Source: Sphingomonas crocodyli | Lineage (GTDB): Bacteria > Pseudomonadota > Alphaproteobacteria > Sphingomonadales > Sphingomonadaceae | Direction: 5' to 3' | Length of the DNA stretch: 64,000 bases | Assembly (NCBI RefSeq): GCF_004005865.1 | Contig: NZ_SACN01000001.1 | Coordinates: 1-64,000 of the forward strand | Shown here: positions 1 to 8,887 of the stretch, piece after piece | Numbering within the stretch: position 1 is the first letter of the stretch | Layout of the letters: every line of letters begins with the position of its first letter | Translations under genes and position numbers: made by a program | The notes under the pieces: model-generated | Seen by the model: the letters and a program-made list of their open reading frames with translations, nothing else | What the model was told of the DNA's origin: nothing | The model's database searches: none

Positions 1-423
1 TGTGTAAGCAGGACAATATGGAACGGCATTAAGTTTACCGACTAACCGTGGCCTCAACGCCCACAGCAGCCGGCCAACCGCCGTCCACACGTCCCTTCAT
101 CAATCCAACAATGTCAAAGAACCGAAAACCTCTCCGTCCCCGTAAGCTAGGCTTCTGGGGTGATCGAGTTAACGATCTGGAAAGTCGGTAGAAACTCGGT
201 CGAAACCGCGTCGCCGCCGTCGGTGGAGTGGCTTCTATGAGCGACCTCCCCCCCGGTCAACAACAAAATTACACGACTGTTTCAAAAGCTCAGGAAGCCC
301 CGTTTCACCGGGGTTCGCGCGATATCGCCTTCCGCCAGTTGCGAATGAATCGCGCCGAATCGAGCCACTTACGGCCCGAATCGACGAGAATCACACCGAC
401 TCAGCCCCTAACCCGACATCGAA
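1..423. other. Gene-less stretch with a GANTC cluster
   Basis: No open reading frame here looks like protein. The right part carries six GANTC sites at 347, 357, 378, 388, 398 and 421, five GAATC and one GACTC. A short hairpin with CCCCG/CGGGG arms lies near 297-313. The left 200 bases are less GC-rich than the genes around. No tRNA, rRNA or DnaA box series could be recognised. The stretch precedes the 3' end of the leftward CBS gene, so it is not that gene's promoter. Confidence 0.6.
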
Positions 424-855
424 TCACGCCGTCTGGATGTAATCGCGCATCGCCGCGGCCTCGGCCTCGATCGCTTCGATCCGCGCCTTCACGAGATCGC
501 CGATCGAAACGAAGCCGATCACCACGCCATCGTCGACCACCGGCAGATGCCGGATGCGCCGCCGCGTCATCATCGCCAGTGCATCGAACGGGGTCATGTC
601 GCTGCCCACGGTGATAACCGACGTGGTCATCGCATGGCGCACCGGCTGATCGAGGAAGGCGGGTCCATCGCGCCTGAGGCCGTAGATCATGTCGCGTTCG
701 GACATGATGCCGACCAGATTGTCCCCATCCATCACAGGCACCGCGCCGATCCTCTTGTCCGCGAGGAGCGCGAGCACATCTTTGACAGCCATGTCGGGTG
801 CCACCGTGACGACGTGATCGTCGCTGCGGGTGCGGAGTATTGCCGCAATCGTCAT
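424..855 (-). CDS. CBS domain-pair protein
   Basis: A 143-residue protein made almost entirely of two CBS domains, roughly residues 5-62 and 70-130. Each has the typical hydrophobic strand followed by a G-hydrophobic-hydrophobic-S/T-x-x-D pattern (VGIMSERD and IGFVSIGD). Such stand-alone pairs bind adenine nucleotides and act as energy-sensing modules; the partner is not evident. The start was placed at MTIAAIL because GGAGG sits just upstream (GGAGGCCGAAATG); a longer in-frame opening to 957 lacks a comparable site and is compositionally odd. It is divergent from the small membrane protein to its right. Confidence 0.85.
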   Translation of the reverse strand: MTIAAILRTRSDDHVVTVAPDMAVKDVLALLADKRIGAVPVMDGDNLVGIMSERDMIYGLRRDGPAFLDQPVRHAMTTSVITVGSDMTPFDALAMMTRRRIRHLPVVDDGVVIGFVSIGDLVKARIEAIEAEAAAMRDYIQTA

Positions 856-940
856 TTCGGCCTCCTTCTCCAGGCGCCGCGCTTTCATGACGGCGCTTCG
901 GGAATTGATGGTCTCATGTTCGCAAGGCAAAGAAAAGCCC

Positions 941-1279
941 ATGAGTCGTCGTCCCAACCCACAGCCGCCACGCCTGTCCGATCCGCAGACCGCTTCGGCG
1001 GCCTGGGCGCGTTATCGCTGGATCATGCGCTGGGTGTTGGCGGCGGCGGTCGCCGCGGTCGGCGCGACGATCCTCTATCTGCGCGCGGACGGATCGCCGC
1101 TGAGCTGGGCGACCCTGATCGCGGTGATCGCGGGGGTCGGCCTGTCGGTGCTGCTGGCGGGGGCGCTGATGGGGCTGCTCTTCATGAGCGCCGGATCGGG
1201 GCACGATGCCGACGTCGCGGCGTTCCGCCCGGAGGACAAAAGCGGCGACTGGCTCGATCGACGCGACCCGGACAAATGA
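941..1279 (+). CDS. Small two-helix membrane protein
   Basis: A 112-residue protein not recognised as a named family. Residues 1-27 are proline/arginine rich, two hydrophobic helices follow at about 28-47 and 56-82, and the tail after residue 85 is charged. It is predicted to sit in the inner membrane with both ends in the cytoplasm. The start at MSRRPN gives a clean first helix; the upstream in-frame extension overlaps the divergent CBS gene. A strong hairpin follows the stop directly. Function unknown. Confidence 0.65.
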   Translation: MSRRPNPQPPRLSDPQTASAAWARYRWIMRWVLAAAVAAVGATILYLRADGSPLSWATLIAVIAGVGLSVLLAGALMGLLFMSAGSGHDADVAAFRPEDKSGDWLDRRDPDK

Positions 1280-1311
1280 AAAGGGCGGCCCAAGCGGACC
1301 GCCCTTTCCTG
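1279..1311. terminator. Bidirectional terminator
   Basis: AAAGGGCGG and CCGCCCTTT arms of nine base pairs enclose a ten-base loop at 1280-1307. The convergent position between the small membrane protein and the DUF4167 gene lets it serve both strands; the leftward transcript gets the better T-run. Confidence 0.75.
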
Positions 1312-1327
1312 TTCAGCTGAGAACGAC

Positions 1328-2071
1328 TCAGGCGTCCGCAGGAGCGGAGTCGCCACGGGCGCGGCGCGTACGGCGGCGGGGGCGGTCTTCGCCATCGCCA
1401 TCGGACGCATCGTTGGCCGGTTCGGCGGCCGGAGCCGGCGAGAAAGCCGGGGGAAGCCGATCCATCTCGATCCGCTCGCCACCATCCTGCGCGACGGCCT
1501 CCGCCCGTGGACGACGACCGCGACGCGGACGCGGCGCTTCTTCCTCATCACCACCTTCGGAAGCGGCGGGAGCGCTCGCTTCGACCGAACGATCGTCACG
1601 ACGATCCTGGCGATCCTGGCGATCTTCACGCGGCTGCCAACGCTGCTGGCGGCGGGGCGCTTCGTCGTCCGAGCGATCCTGCTGCGCGCGATTGCCGTCG
1701 GCGGCCTCGGCCGCTTCCTGACCGCGATCGCCCTCGTCGGCATAATCCTCGTCGAAACTGTCGGCGCCCTGGCTGGCGAAGTCGTCGCGGCGCTGGCGCT
1801 GCTGCGGCTGCTGATCCTCGAAGCGCGAACGGCTTTCGGCCAGGACACGGAAATAGTGATCCGCAAACTGCAGATAATATTCGGTGTTGACGCGATCGCC
1901 CTGCATCTGTGCGTCGCGCGCCAGCGTCTTGTATTTCTCGAGAAGCTGGGCGGCATTGCCGCGCGCGCGGTTATCGATGCGGTTGCCACCGCCATTGCCG
2001 CCGCCGTTGGGGCGAGGCGCACCCGCGCCACCGCCACGGCCGCGCCGGCGGCCGTTCTGCCGATTATTCAT
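1328..2071 (-). CDS. DUF4167 domain-containing protein
   Basis: A 247-residue basic protein. The N-terminus (about 1-30) is Arg/Gly/Asn rich and RNA-binding-like. The conserved DUF4167 core follows (about 30-85), with the LLEKYKTLARDAQMQGDRV and EYYLQFADHYFRVL stretches typical of this alphaproteobacterial family. The remainder is a long low-complexity tail of Gln, Asp, Arg and Ala. The start MNNRQNG was chosen because the family begins with this basic segment; the upstream in-frame sequence does not look conserved. Molecular role unknown; RNA binding is an inference from composition. Confidence 0.85.
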   Translation of the reverse strand: MNNRQNGRRRGRGGGAGAPRPNGGGNGGGNRIDNRARGNAAQLLEKYKTLARDAQMQGDRVNTEYYLQFADHYFRVLAESRSRFEDQQPQQRQRRDDFASQGADSFDEDYADEGDRGQEAAEAADGNRAQQDRSDDEAPRRQQRWQPREDRQDRQDRRDDRSVEASAPAASEGGDEEEAPRPRRGRRPRAEAVAQDGGERIEMDRLPPAFSPAPAAEPANDASDGDGEDRPRRRTRRARGDSAPADA

Positions 2072-2370
2072 CAACGTAACGATGTCCTCGTACTGGTGGT
2101 TTCGGTTCACCACTCCCAATTTCCGGGACCGTCCCGGATACGTCATCGGGGCTGCACGCCCCGAAACCCAATCACGTTGCACGCCGCCAACAGGCGGCCC
2201 GCAAAGGGCGCCCGCGCCGCCATGATCAAGGGGCCTGCGACGGACGCCCCTTGGCTTAAAGCTCGGCTGCTGCGAGTCGGATGCCTGCCCCATGCATCCG
2301 ATATCAATGCCTCTTATGTAAGGGGCCGCCCGTCATTTTCCAAGTGCATTTGTAGGGGCCTGTGCGACTT
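2072..2370. other. Intergenic spacer between DUF4167 and prmC
   Basis: No gene or clear terminator was seen. It should carry the leftward promoter of the DUF4167 gene. A GCATCCGA...TCGGATGC inverted repeat lies near 2275-2302 and could be a weak hairpin. Confidence 0.4.
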
Positions 2371-3192
2371 TCATCGCGTCAGGACGATACAGCGATCGCG
2401 CCCGCCCAGATCCTGCCGCACCGTTCCGGCCAGCCCTTCGTCCGCAAAAAGCGCCAGAACGGCCGCCGCCTGATCGGCGCCGATCTCGATCGCCGCCATC
2501 CCGCCGGGCGCGATCAGGCGCGGCAACATCGGCGCAAGCCGGCGATAATCGTCGAGCCCGTCCGGCCCCGCATAGAGCGCCGAGGCCGGCTCGTGATCGG
2601 CGACTTCGCGCGCCAGCGTGGCGATGCTTTCGACATAAGGCGGATTGCACAGGACAAGATCGAACATCCGATCGACGCCCTCCGCCCAGTCGCCGATGCG
2701 GATCTCGACCCGATCGGCGAGATCGAGCCGATCGGCATTGTCCTGCGCGATCGCGACCGCACCCGGCGAAGCATCGATCCCCAGCCCGCGCGCCATCGGC
2801 CATTCGCTCAGCGCCGCAAGCAACAGCGCGCCCGATCCCACACCGAGATCGAGGATGTCGCCCGGCGCGCCTTCGCCGAAATGGTCGATCGCCGCCTCGA
2901 TCAAAGTCTCGCTATCCGGGCGCGGGATGAGGACGCCGGGCGCGACCGCCAGATCGATCGTCCAGAAGGCGCGATGGCCTATTATATAGGCGATCGGTTC
3001 GTGCCCCAGCCGGCGGGCGAGCAGCGCATCGAATCCGGCGGGCGCAGGCGCATCCATATGACCGAGCAGCATCGCCTCCCGCGACAGGCCCAGCGCGTGC
3101 GCCATCAGCAGTTCGGCGTCGAGCCGGGGCGTCGGCCCGATCGCCTCGATCGCGCGCGTCGCTTCGTTCAGTGCCTGGCGAACCGTCATCAT
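2371..3192 (-). CDS. prmC: Peptide chain release factor N5-glutamine methyltransferase
   Basis: HemK/PrmC-type SAM-dependent methyltransferase of about 273 residues that methylates the Gln of the GGQ motif of release factors. A helical N-terminal domain (1-80) precedes the Rossmann methyltransferase with DLGVGSGALLLAAL (SAM site) and the diagnostic NPPY in LVLCNPPYVES. It follows prfA, its substrate, with one small gene between, which supports the assignment. Two adjacent ATG codons at 3192 and 3189 are possible starts; both lie just after the stop of the preceding gene. Confidence 0.95.
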   Translation of the reverse strand: MMTVRQALNEATRAIEAIGPTPRLDAELLMAHALGLSREAMLLGHMDAPAPAGFDALLARRLGHEPIAYIIGHRAFWTIDLAVAPGVLIPRPDSETLIEAAIDHFGEGAPGDILDLGVGSGALLLAALSEWPMARGLGIDASPGAVAIAQDNADRLDLADRVEIRIGDWAEGVDRMFDLVLCNPPYVESIATLAREVADHEPASALYAGPDGLDDYRRLAPMLPRLIAPGGMAAIEIGADQAAAVLALFADEGLAGTVRQDLGGRDRCIVLTR

Positions 3193-3193
3193 C

Positions 3194-3568
3194 TCACTTG
3201 CCATATTGTTCGCGCGCCGCCTTCCAGTCGCGCGACTGGCAGCCGGTCGATCCGCCGGGGCCGATCGGACTGCACGATCGCGTGCCGCCGGCGCCAACAT
3301 CGAGCATCCGATGCCGCTCGCGCGAGACGCTGTCGACCGGGCCGGCCGGATCGAAGCCGTCCTGCTTGATCGGCAGGCGATAGCGCAGAGCCACCCGCTC
3401 CTTCGTTCGCGCGCAGACGACGATGCCCGCGCCGCTCTGATCCTTCGGGCAGGGCCTCAATTCCTTGTCGATCGCGCGGCCAAGGTCGGTGCCTTTCGGT
3501 GCGATGCTCTGCGAAACGGCCGGGGCGGCGATGGCGATCAGCAGGAGCGCCGCCGCCCGCATCCTCAT
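3194..3568 (-). CDS. Small secreted protein of unknown function
   Basis: A 124-residue protein with a clear signal peptide (about 1-19, a hydrophobic core ending AVSQS), hence periplasmic. The mature part contains four cysteines (RPCPKD, VVCART, RSCSPI, TGCQSR), suggesting disulfides. Its start codon overlaps the prfA stop as ATGA, and prmC begins immediately after it, so it is translated within the hisS-prfA-prmC operon. No family was recognised. Confidence 0.8.
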   Translation of the reverse strand: MRMRAAALLLIAIAAPAVSQSIAPKGTDLGRAIDKELRPCPKDQSGAGIVVCARTKERVALRYRLPIKQDGFDPAGPVDSVSRERHRMLDVGAGGTRSCSPIGPGGSTGCQSRDWKAAREQYGK

Positions 3569-4644
3569 CCGTCGAGCTGCGCAAGCCGCGCGGCTTCGTC
3601 CTCGGCAATCAACGCGCCGATCAATTCGTCCAGACCCGGTCCCTCCAGGATTTCGGCGAGCCTGTGCAGGGTCAGGTTGATGCGGTGATCGGTCACGCGC
3701 CCCTGCGGGAAATTATAGGTGCGGATGCGTTCGGATCGATCGCCCGAACCGACCATCGCCTTGCGATCGCCCGCCCGCTCGTTCGCCAGCCGCTCGCGCT
3801 CGGCCTCGTACAGGCGGGCGCGCAGCACCTTCATCGCCTTTTCTTTATTCTTGTGCTGCGACTTTTCGTCCTGCTGGATCACGACGGTGCCGGTGGGCAG
3901 GTGGGTGATGCGCACGGCGCTATCGGTGGTGTTGACCGACTGGCCGCCCGGCCCCGACGACCGATAGACGTCGATCCGCAGGTCCTTGTCCTCGATCCGG
4001 ACGTCGACCTCTTCGGCCTCAGGCAGCACCGCGACAGTCGCCGCCGACGTGTGGATACGCCCGCCGCTTTCGGTGACGGGCACGCGCTGGACCCGGTGGA
4101 CCCCGCTTTCGAACTTGAAGCGCGCGAACACGCCGCTGCCGGTGACCGAGGCGACGACTTCCTTGAAGCCGCCCAGTTCGGCGGCGCTGGCCGACATCAG
4201 TTCGACGCGCCAGCCGCGACTGTCGGCATAACGCTGATACATGCGGAACAGATCGCCAGCGAACAGGGCGGCCTCGTCCCCGCCGGTGCCCGCGCGGATT
4301 TCGAGGATCGCCGAACGCGCATCGGCCGCGTCGCGCGGGAGCAGCGAGAGCGCGAGCTTGCGCTCCGCCTCGGCCAACGTTGTCTTGAGTTCGGCCTGCT
4401 CCTCGACCGCCATCGACTTCAACTCGGTGTCGGCCTCGGCGGCGATCATCTCGTCAAGCGAAACGATCTCGGCGCGCAGCCGCCGCACCTCGCCCGCCGC
4501 TTCGGCGACCGGCTCGATCTCGGCATAGTCCTTGGACAGCTGGACGAACTGCTCCCCCGCCAGATCGCCCCGCGCCATCGCCGCCTGCAATTCGTCCCGC
4601 CGCGCCTCGATCTGCGCGATGCGTTGGGAAGTGATGGAGGTCAT
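3565..4644 (-). CDS. prfA: Peptide chain release factor 1
   Basis: Class-I release factor of 359 residues, normal for RF1, terminating translation at UAA and UAG. The GGQ catalytic loop is present in [18 protein letters not shown], with the usual HNKEKA segment shortly after. The N-terminal coiled region and the [18 protein letters not shown] block are standard. The start overlaps the hisS stop by one base (TGATG), indicating coupled translation. Confidence 0.97.
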   Translation of the reverse strand: MTSITSQRIAQIEARRDELQAAMARGDLAGEQFVQLSKDYAEIEPVAEAAGEVRRLRAEIVSLDEMIAAEADTELKSMAVEEQAELKTTLAEAERKLALSLLPRDAADARSAILEIRAGTGGDEAALFAGDLFRMYQRYADSRGWRVELMSASAAELGGFKEVVASVTGSGVFARFKFESGVHRVQRVPVTESGGRIHTSAATVAVLPEAEEVDVRIEDKDLRIDVYRSSGPGGQSVNTTDSAVRITHLPTGTVVIQQDEKSQHKNKEKAMKVLRARLYEAERERLANERAGDRKAMVGSGDRSERIRTYNFPQGRVTDHRINLTLHRLAEILEGPGLDELIGALIAEDEAARLAQLDG

Positions 4645-5888
4645 CAGGCCGCCAGCGCCCCTTCGAGGATCGCCTTCACCTTCAGATGTTGATCCGACAG
4701 AGACGCCGATCGGATATTAAAGGCGGGCTGACCGTCGTTCGAGTTCACGGTCACGAGCACCTGCGCCAGAACTTTGGTCGCTTTATCATACCTCTTACGC
4801 GGAGACCCGGTCGCAATCATCTCCGCTGAGACGTCTGCACGTCTGAGACGATTCAGTCCGCTGATCGCTGCCTCAAGAACGCTATCATCCTCGACCGCCA
4901 TTATTACGCCGAGAACCGCCGACTCCGGCTTCTCAATCAACATAGCCAGCCGCTCGATCCCCGCCGCCCAGCCGACCGCCGGCGTGTGCGCGCCACCCAG
5001 CGTTTCGATCAGGCCGTCATAGCGGCCGCCGCCCAGCACGGTGCCCTGCGCGCCCAGCCGATCGGTGACGAATTCGAAGGCGGTGTGGCGATAATAATCG
5101 AGGCCGCGCACCAGCCGCGCGTTGCGCTGATAGGCGACGCCCGCCGCCTCCAGCCCCTTGGTCACCGCTTCGAAGAAGGCGCCCGCCTCCGCCGACATAT
5201 GCGCGTCGATTTCGGGCGCGGCATCGGCGATCGGGCGGTCGCGCGAATCCTTCGAATCGAGGATGCGCAGCGGGTTCTTGATCAGACGGTCCTGGCTTTC
5301 TTCGGACAAATCGCCGCGATGCGCTTCGAAATGCGCGATCAGCCCCTGGCGCCACGCCTCGCGGGTCGCGCTGTCGCCCAGCGTGTTGAGCTGGAGCGTG
5401 ACGCCGTCGTCGACCTTCAATTCCTTGAGCAGCTGATCGGCGAAGCACAGCAACTCCACGTCCGCCGCAGGCTCGCCCGCGCCGATGATTTCGGCATCGA
5501 GCTGGTGGAACTGGCGGAAGCGGCCCTTTTGCGGACGTTCGTAGCGGAACAGCGGCCCGTGGGTCGCGACCTTCAGCGGCGCATATTGCTGCCATCCCTC
5601 GGTCAGGTAGGCGCGCGAGATGCCGGCGGTGAATTCGGGGCGCAGCGTCAACGAATCGCCACCGCGATCCTCGAACGAATACATCTCCTTCGACACCACG
5701 TCGGTCGTCTCGCCGAGCGATCGGGAGAAGACCGCGGTCGATTCGAACACCGGCACTTCGACCCGCCCGAAACCGTACAGCTTGCGCACGCGATTGAAGG
5801 TGTCGACGACATGGTCGAACCGTTCGACCTCTTCCTTCAACATGCTTTGCGTGCCGCGAATGGGCTTGGGCGTTTCGATCCTGCTCAT
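4644..5888 (-). CDS. hisS: Histidyl-tRNA synthetase
   Basis: Class-II aminoacyl-tRNA synthetase of 414 residues charging tRNA-His. Motif 2 ([16 protein letters not shown]), the histidine motifs [15 protein letters not shown] and the [10 protein letters not shown] segment are present. The start MSRIETPKP matches the usual RGTQ-containing N-terminus. The last 90 or so residues form the anticodon-binding domain. This 3' part (about 4660-4945) is visibly poorer in GC (near 57 percent by hand count) than the rest of the gene (above 70 percent). It is the first gene of the prfA/prmC operon. Confidence 0.96.
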   Translation of the reverse strand: MSRIETPKPIRGTQSMLKEEVERFDHVVDTFNRVRKLYGFGRVEVPVFESTAVFSRSLGETTDVVSKEMYSFEDRGGDSLTLRPEFTAGISRAYLTEGWQQYAPLKVATHGPLFRYERPQKGRFRQFHQLDAEIIGAGEPAADVELLCFADQLLKELKVDDGVTLQLNTLGDSATREAWRQGLIAHFEAHRGDLSEESQDRLIKNPLRILDSKDSRDRPIADAAPEIDAHMSAEAGAFFEAVTKGLEAAGVAYQRNARLVRGLDYYRHTAFEFVTDRLGAQGTVLGGGRYDGLIETLGGAHTPAVGWAAGIERLAMLIEKPESAVLGVIMAVEDDSVLEAAISGLNRLRRADVSAEMIATGSPRKRYDKATKVLAQVLVTVNSNDGQPAFNIRSASLSDQHLKVKAILEGALAA

Positions 5889-6021
5889 GCGCGCCCGTTT
5901 AGAGTCTTGGTGGCCATGAGGAAAGCGCATCGTGACGCCCAAGAAAAAGCGCCGATCGGTGCCGAAAAGACTTCAGTTGATGCTTGGCAACTGGTGCGGT
6001 GCAGCATAATAGGCTGCGCTC

Positions 6022-6561
6022 ATGAACATCGACCTCATCCCCGTCGGCGACGATCCGCCCAACAGCCTCAACGTCATCATCGAGGTGCCCGTCGGCGGCG
6101 AGCCGGTGAAGTACGAGTTCGACAAGAAGTCGGGCGCGCTCTTCGTCGATCGCATCCTGCACACCCCGATGCGCTATCCGGCGAATTACGGTTTCGTGCC
6201 GCACACGCTGTCGCCCGATGGCGATCCGCTCGATGCTCTCGTCATCGCGCGCTCGCCCTTCGTGCCGGGCTGCGTCGTCCGCGCCCGCCCGATCGCGGTG
6301 CTGAACCTTGAGGATGAGGCCGGCGGCGACGAAAAGCTCGTCTGCGTGCCGATCGACAGCACCTTCCCTTATTATTCGAATGTCGGCGAAAAGGGCGATC
6401 TGCCCGAGATCGTGCTCCAGCAGATCGAGCACTTCTTCACCCACTACAAGGATCTCGAAGCCAAGAAGTGGGTGCGCATCGGCACCTGGGGCGGCGCCGA
6501 CGAAGCGCGCCGCGTGACGCTCGAGGCGATCGAAGCGGCGAAGAAGGCCAAGGCGGCCTGA
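6022..6561 (+). CDS. ppa: Inorganic pyrophosphatase
   Basis: Soluble family-I pyrophosphatase of 179 residues that hydrolyses PPi to drive biosynthesis. Key pieces are KYEFDKKSGALFVDR, YPANYGFVPHTL and the metal-binding DGDPLDALV with the usual aspartates. Length is normal. It is divergent from hisS; the 133-base gap should hold both promoters. A terminator follows. Confidence 0.97.
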   Translation: MNIDLIPVGDDPPNSLNVIIEVPVGGEPVKYEFDKKSGALFVDRILHTPMRYPANYGFVPHTLSPDGDPLDALVIARSPFVPGCVVRARPIAVLNLEDEAGGDEKLVCVPIDSTFPYYSNVGEKGDLPEIVLQQIEHFFTHYKDLEAKKWVRIGTWGGADEARRVTLEAIEAAKKAKAA

Positions 6562-6584
6562 TCCTTCCGCGAGGTTGAATGGAC

Positions 6585-6617
6585 AAGGGCTGGGCCGCAA
6601 GGTTCCGGCCCTTTTCT
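6585..6617 (+). terminator. Terminator of ppa
   Basis: GGGCCG and CGGCCC arms (6592-6597 and 6606-6611) are followed by TTTTCTT. It sits shortly downstream of ppa. Confidence 0.75.
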
Positions 6618-6624
6618 TAATGTC

Positions 6625-6717
6625 CGTCATCCCGGCGGAGGCCGGGATCTCAGGAGGCTCCTGCGACCAGCGTGCGCCTAGATACTCGCCGAGATCCCGG
6701 CCTCCGCCGGGATGACG
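6625..6717. repeat. Family B palindromic repeat, copy 1
   Basis: A 93-base inverted repeat whose outer arms start CGTCATCCCGGCGGAGG and end with its complement. The inner part differs between copies. Four further copies lie in this window at 32529, 35032, 45115 and 61287. Confidence 0.9.
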
Positions 6718-6721
6718 GGTT

Positions 6722-7063
6722 TCAGCGTTTCCGCTTCTTCTTCGCCGGAGCCCGACGGCTCGCCTCCAGCGCCACCCCGGCCCAGTGGCGCATCGCATCT
6801 TCATCGTCGTGCACGTCCGAAGGCGCGCGGCGATAGTTCATCGTCCGGGTCTCGCCCTTCGCATCATAGGTGAAAGGATCGCAGCCCTCGGCATCCCACA
6901 CCGGATTGCTGATCGCATCGGACTTGAACCAGAGATCGTCGAGCGCCGCGATCGCGAAGACGTGGCCGTCGAGATAGAGCGTATGCCCGCCCATCATCCG
7001 CCGCGACGTCACCTCCCCCATCGGCGCCAGCGCCTCGGCCACCCAGTCGACCAGCGGATCCAT
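6722..7063 (-). CDS. TfoX N-terminal domain protein
   Basis: A 113-residue protein matching the TfoX/Sxy N-terminal domain: LVDWVAEALAPMGEVTSRRM, then GHTLYLDGHVFAIA and DLWFKSD. The usual C-terminal TfoX domain is absent and a basic AKKKRKR tail ends the protein. Such stand-alone domains are common in alphaproteobacteria and their link to competence is unproven. The start MDPLVDWV fits the family better than the upstream ATG at 7105. It ends four bases from repeat B copy 1. Confidence 0.85.
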   Translation of the reverse strand: MDPLVDWVAEALAPMGEVTSRRMMGGHTLYLDGHVFAIAALDDLWFKSDAISNPVWDAEGCDPFTYDAKGETRTMNYRRAPSDVHDDEDAMRHWAGVALEASRRAPAKKKRKR

Positions 7064-7127
7064 CAGTGCGCACCCCGCATCCAAGCCCTGAGGTGATGTA
7101 ACCACCCTCCCTCACCCCGTCATGCTG

Positions 7128-7250
7128 AACTTGTTTCAGCATCCACCGGGAGGCCGGAGCAAGACCGGCGGCTCCTGCTCCGGCGCTGCATCTACCAACT
7201 AAAGCCTGCCCAAGAGAGGGAGTGGATGCTGAAACAAGTTCAGCATGACG
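7128..7250. repeat. Family E palindromic repeat
   Basis: A 123-base element with long arms: CGTCATGCTGAACTTGTTTC at the left and the complementary sequence ending CATGACG at the right. The centre is GC-rich. It lies between the divergent TfoX and DUF1345 genes, so both promoters are confined to the flanks or inside it. Confidence 0.85.
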
Positions 7251-7281
7251 ATCGCGCATGGAGCGTCCTACACTCCCCGCC

Positions 7282-7935
7282 ATGACCGCACCCCGCCTTG
7301 GCCTTGGCAACCGCATCGCGCCGCCGCGTTTCCTGGCCTTCATCGCGATCAGCGTGGTGGCGTTCGTGATCGCGATCCGGACCGCGGGCTGGCCGCGCGC
7401 GGCGCTGATCGGGTTCGATGTCGGGGCGGTGGCCTTCCTGCTCTCGGTCATCCCTTTGCTCGATCGGCCGGCGGACCGGATGCGCGAATCGGCGGTACGC
7501 AACGACGCCAATCGCGCCGTCCTGCTCGGCATTACCGGGATCGTCTGTTCGGTGATCCTGGTCGCGATCGCGGTGGAACTGTCGCAGAGGCGGGCGCTCG
7601 ACACGATCAGCATCGCTCTGGTGATCGCGACCCTACTGATCGCCTGGCTGTTCAGCAACATGGTCTATGCGCTGCATTATGCCCATCTGTTCTACACCGA
7701 GGCGGAAGGGGGCAAGGGCGACAGCGGCGGGATCGATTTTCCCGGTGACGATGATGAACCCGGCTATTGGGACTTCATCTATTTCGCCTTCACCTTGGGC
7801 ATGACGTTCCAGACATCCGATGTGGAGATCGCCAGCGCGCGGGTCCGCCGGATCGTGACCTTCCACTGCTTCGCCGCCTTCGTCTTCAACATCGGCGTGC
7901 TGGCCTTCACGATCAACGTTCTCGGCGGCTCCTGA
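7282..7935 (+). CDS. DUF1345 family membrane protein
   Basis: A 217-residue integral membrane protein with about five hydrophobic segments. It shows the family signatures NMVYALHYAHLFYTE and the late YWDFIYFAFTLGMTFQTSDV segment. The function of DUF1345 is unknown; the C-terminal part resembles a two-helix pore module, which is only suggestive. MTAPRLG was chosen as start; an upstream ATG at 7258 abuts repeat E. Confidence 0.85.
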   Translation: MTAPRLGLGNRIAPPRFLAFIAISVVAFVIAIRTAGWPRAALIGFDVGAVAFLLSVIPLLDRPADRMRESAVRNDANRAVLLGITGIVCSVILVAIAVELSQRRALDTISIALVIATLLIAWLFSNMVYALHYAHLFYTEAEGGKGDSGGIDFPGDDDEPGYWDFIYFAFTLGMTFQTSDVEIASARVRRIVTFHCFAAFVFNIGVLAFTINVLGGS

Positions 7936-7972
7936 CGTTGATGTTCCGGACATAAAGGGGCAAGGTCGCCGC

Positions 7973-8851
7973 ATGGCACAGACAGACGATCTCGGCCCGG
8001 TTTCGCGCAGTTTCATCTCGCAGCGTTTGCGGCTCAACTATGTCGACTGGGGCAATGCATCGGCCCCGACCCTGGTTCTCGTTCACGGCGGGCGCGATCA
8101 TGCGCGCAGCTGGGACTGGGTGGCGCGCGAGCTGCGGCACGACTGGCACGTCATCGCCCCCGATCTGCGCGGGCATGGCGACAGCAGCTGGTCGCCCGAC
8201 GGCGCCTATCAGATGGGCTATTATACCTATGATCTGGCGCAACTGATCCACCAGCAGGGCGATGCCAGCGTCACCATCGTCGGCCATTCGCTGGGCGGGG
8301 CGATCTCGCTGCGTTATGCCGGCCTCTATCCCGATACGGTGCGCAAGATCGTCGCGATCGAGGGGCTGGGCCTCTCCCCCGAATCGCGTGCGAAGTTCGA
8401 TGCGCGGTCTCCGGTCGATCGCTGGGTCGACTGGATCGAGGAACGCCGCGGCCTCGCGATGCGCGACGCCCGCCGCTACCCCACGGTCGATGCCGCACTC
8501 CAGCGGATGAAGGCCGAAAACGCCTATCTGACCGACGAACAGGCGCGCCACCTGACGATGCACGGCGTCAGCCGGAACGAGGACGGCACCTATAGCTGGA
8601 AGTTCGACAATTATGTCCGCTCGCACGCGCCGACCGATCTGACGCGCGACGAGCAGAAGGCTTTGTGGGCGAATATCAGCTGCCCGACTTTGCTCGCCTA
8701 CGGGCGCAACAGCTGGGCCTCGAACCCGGCCGAGGATGGCCGCGCCGCGCATTTCAAGGATGCGCGCGTCAAGCTGTTCGACGATGCCGGCCACTGGCTC
8801 CACCACGACCAGTTCGATGCGTTCATGGCGGAGCTGAAAGGCTTCCTCTGA
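7973..8851 (+). CDS. Alpha/beta hydrolase
   Basis: A 292-residue alpha/beta-hydrolase fold protein. The oxyanion-hole region LVLVHGGRDHARSWD, the nucleophile elbow VGHSLGGAI, and a late DDAGHWLHHD segment with the catalytic His give a full triad. Substrate cannot be deduced. It lies downstream of DUF1345 by 37 bases and may be co-transcribed with it. Confidence 0.92.
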   Translation: MAQTDDLGPVSRSFISQRLRLNYVDWGNASAPTLVLVHGGRDHARSWDWVARELRHDWHVIAPDLRGHGDSSWSPDGAYQMGYYTYDLAQLIHQQGDASVTIVGHSLGGAISLRYAGLYPDTVRKIVAIEGLGLSPESRAKFDARSPVDRWVDWIEERRGLAMRDARRYPTVDAALQRMKAENAYLTDEQARHLTMHGVSRNEDGTYSWKFDNYVRSHAPTDLTRDEQKALWANISCPTLLAYGRNSWASNPAEDGRAAHFKDARVKLFDDAGHWLHHDQFDAFMAELKGFL

Positions 8852-8880
8852 TCCCTCCCCCGATCGCTCGGGAGAGGGAT
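8851..8880. terminator. Symmetric hairpin between convergent genes
   Basis: ATCCCTC and GAGGGAT outer arms with an inner CCGATCGCTCGG pairing lie in the 36-base gap between the hydrolase and the convergent acyl-CoA dehydrogenase gene. There is no strong T-run, so terminator function is an inference. Confidence 0.5.
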
Positions 8881-8887
8881 CGCGAGA

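Noticed and set aside
1..423. Replication origin
   Set aside because: GTTAAC and AT-rich bases were noticed, but no series of DnaA boxes and no hemE, dnaA or parAB gene lies next to it.
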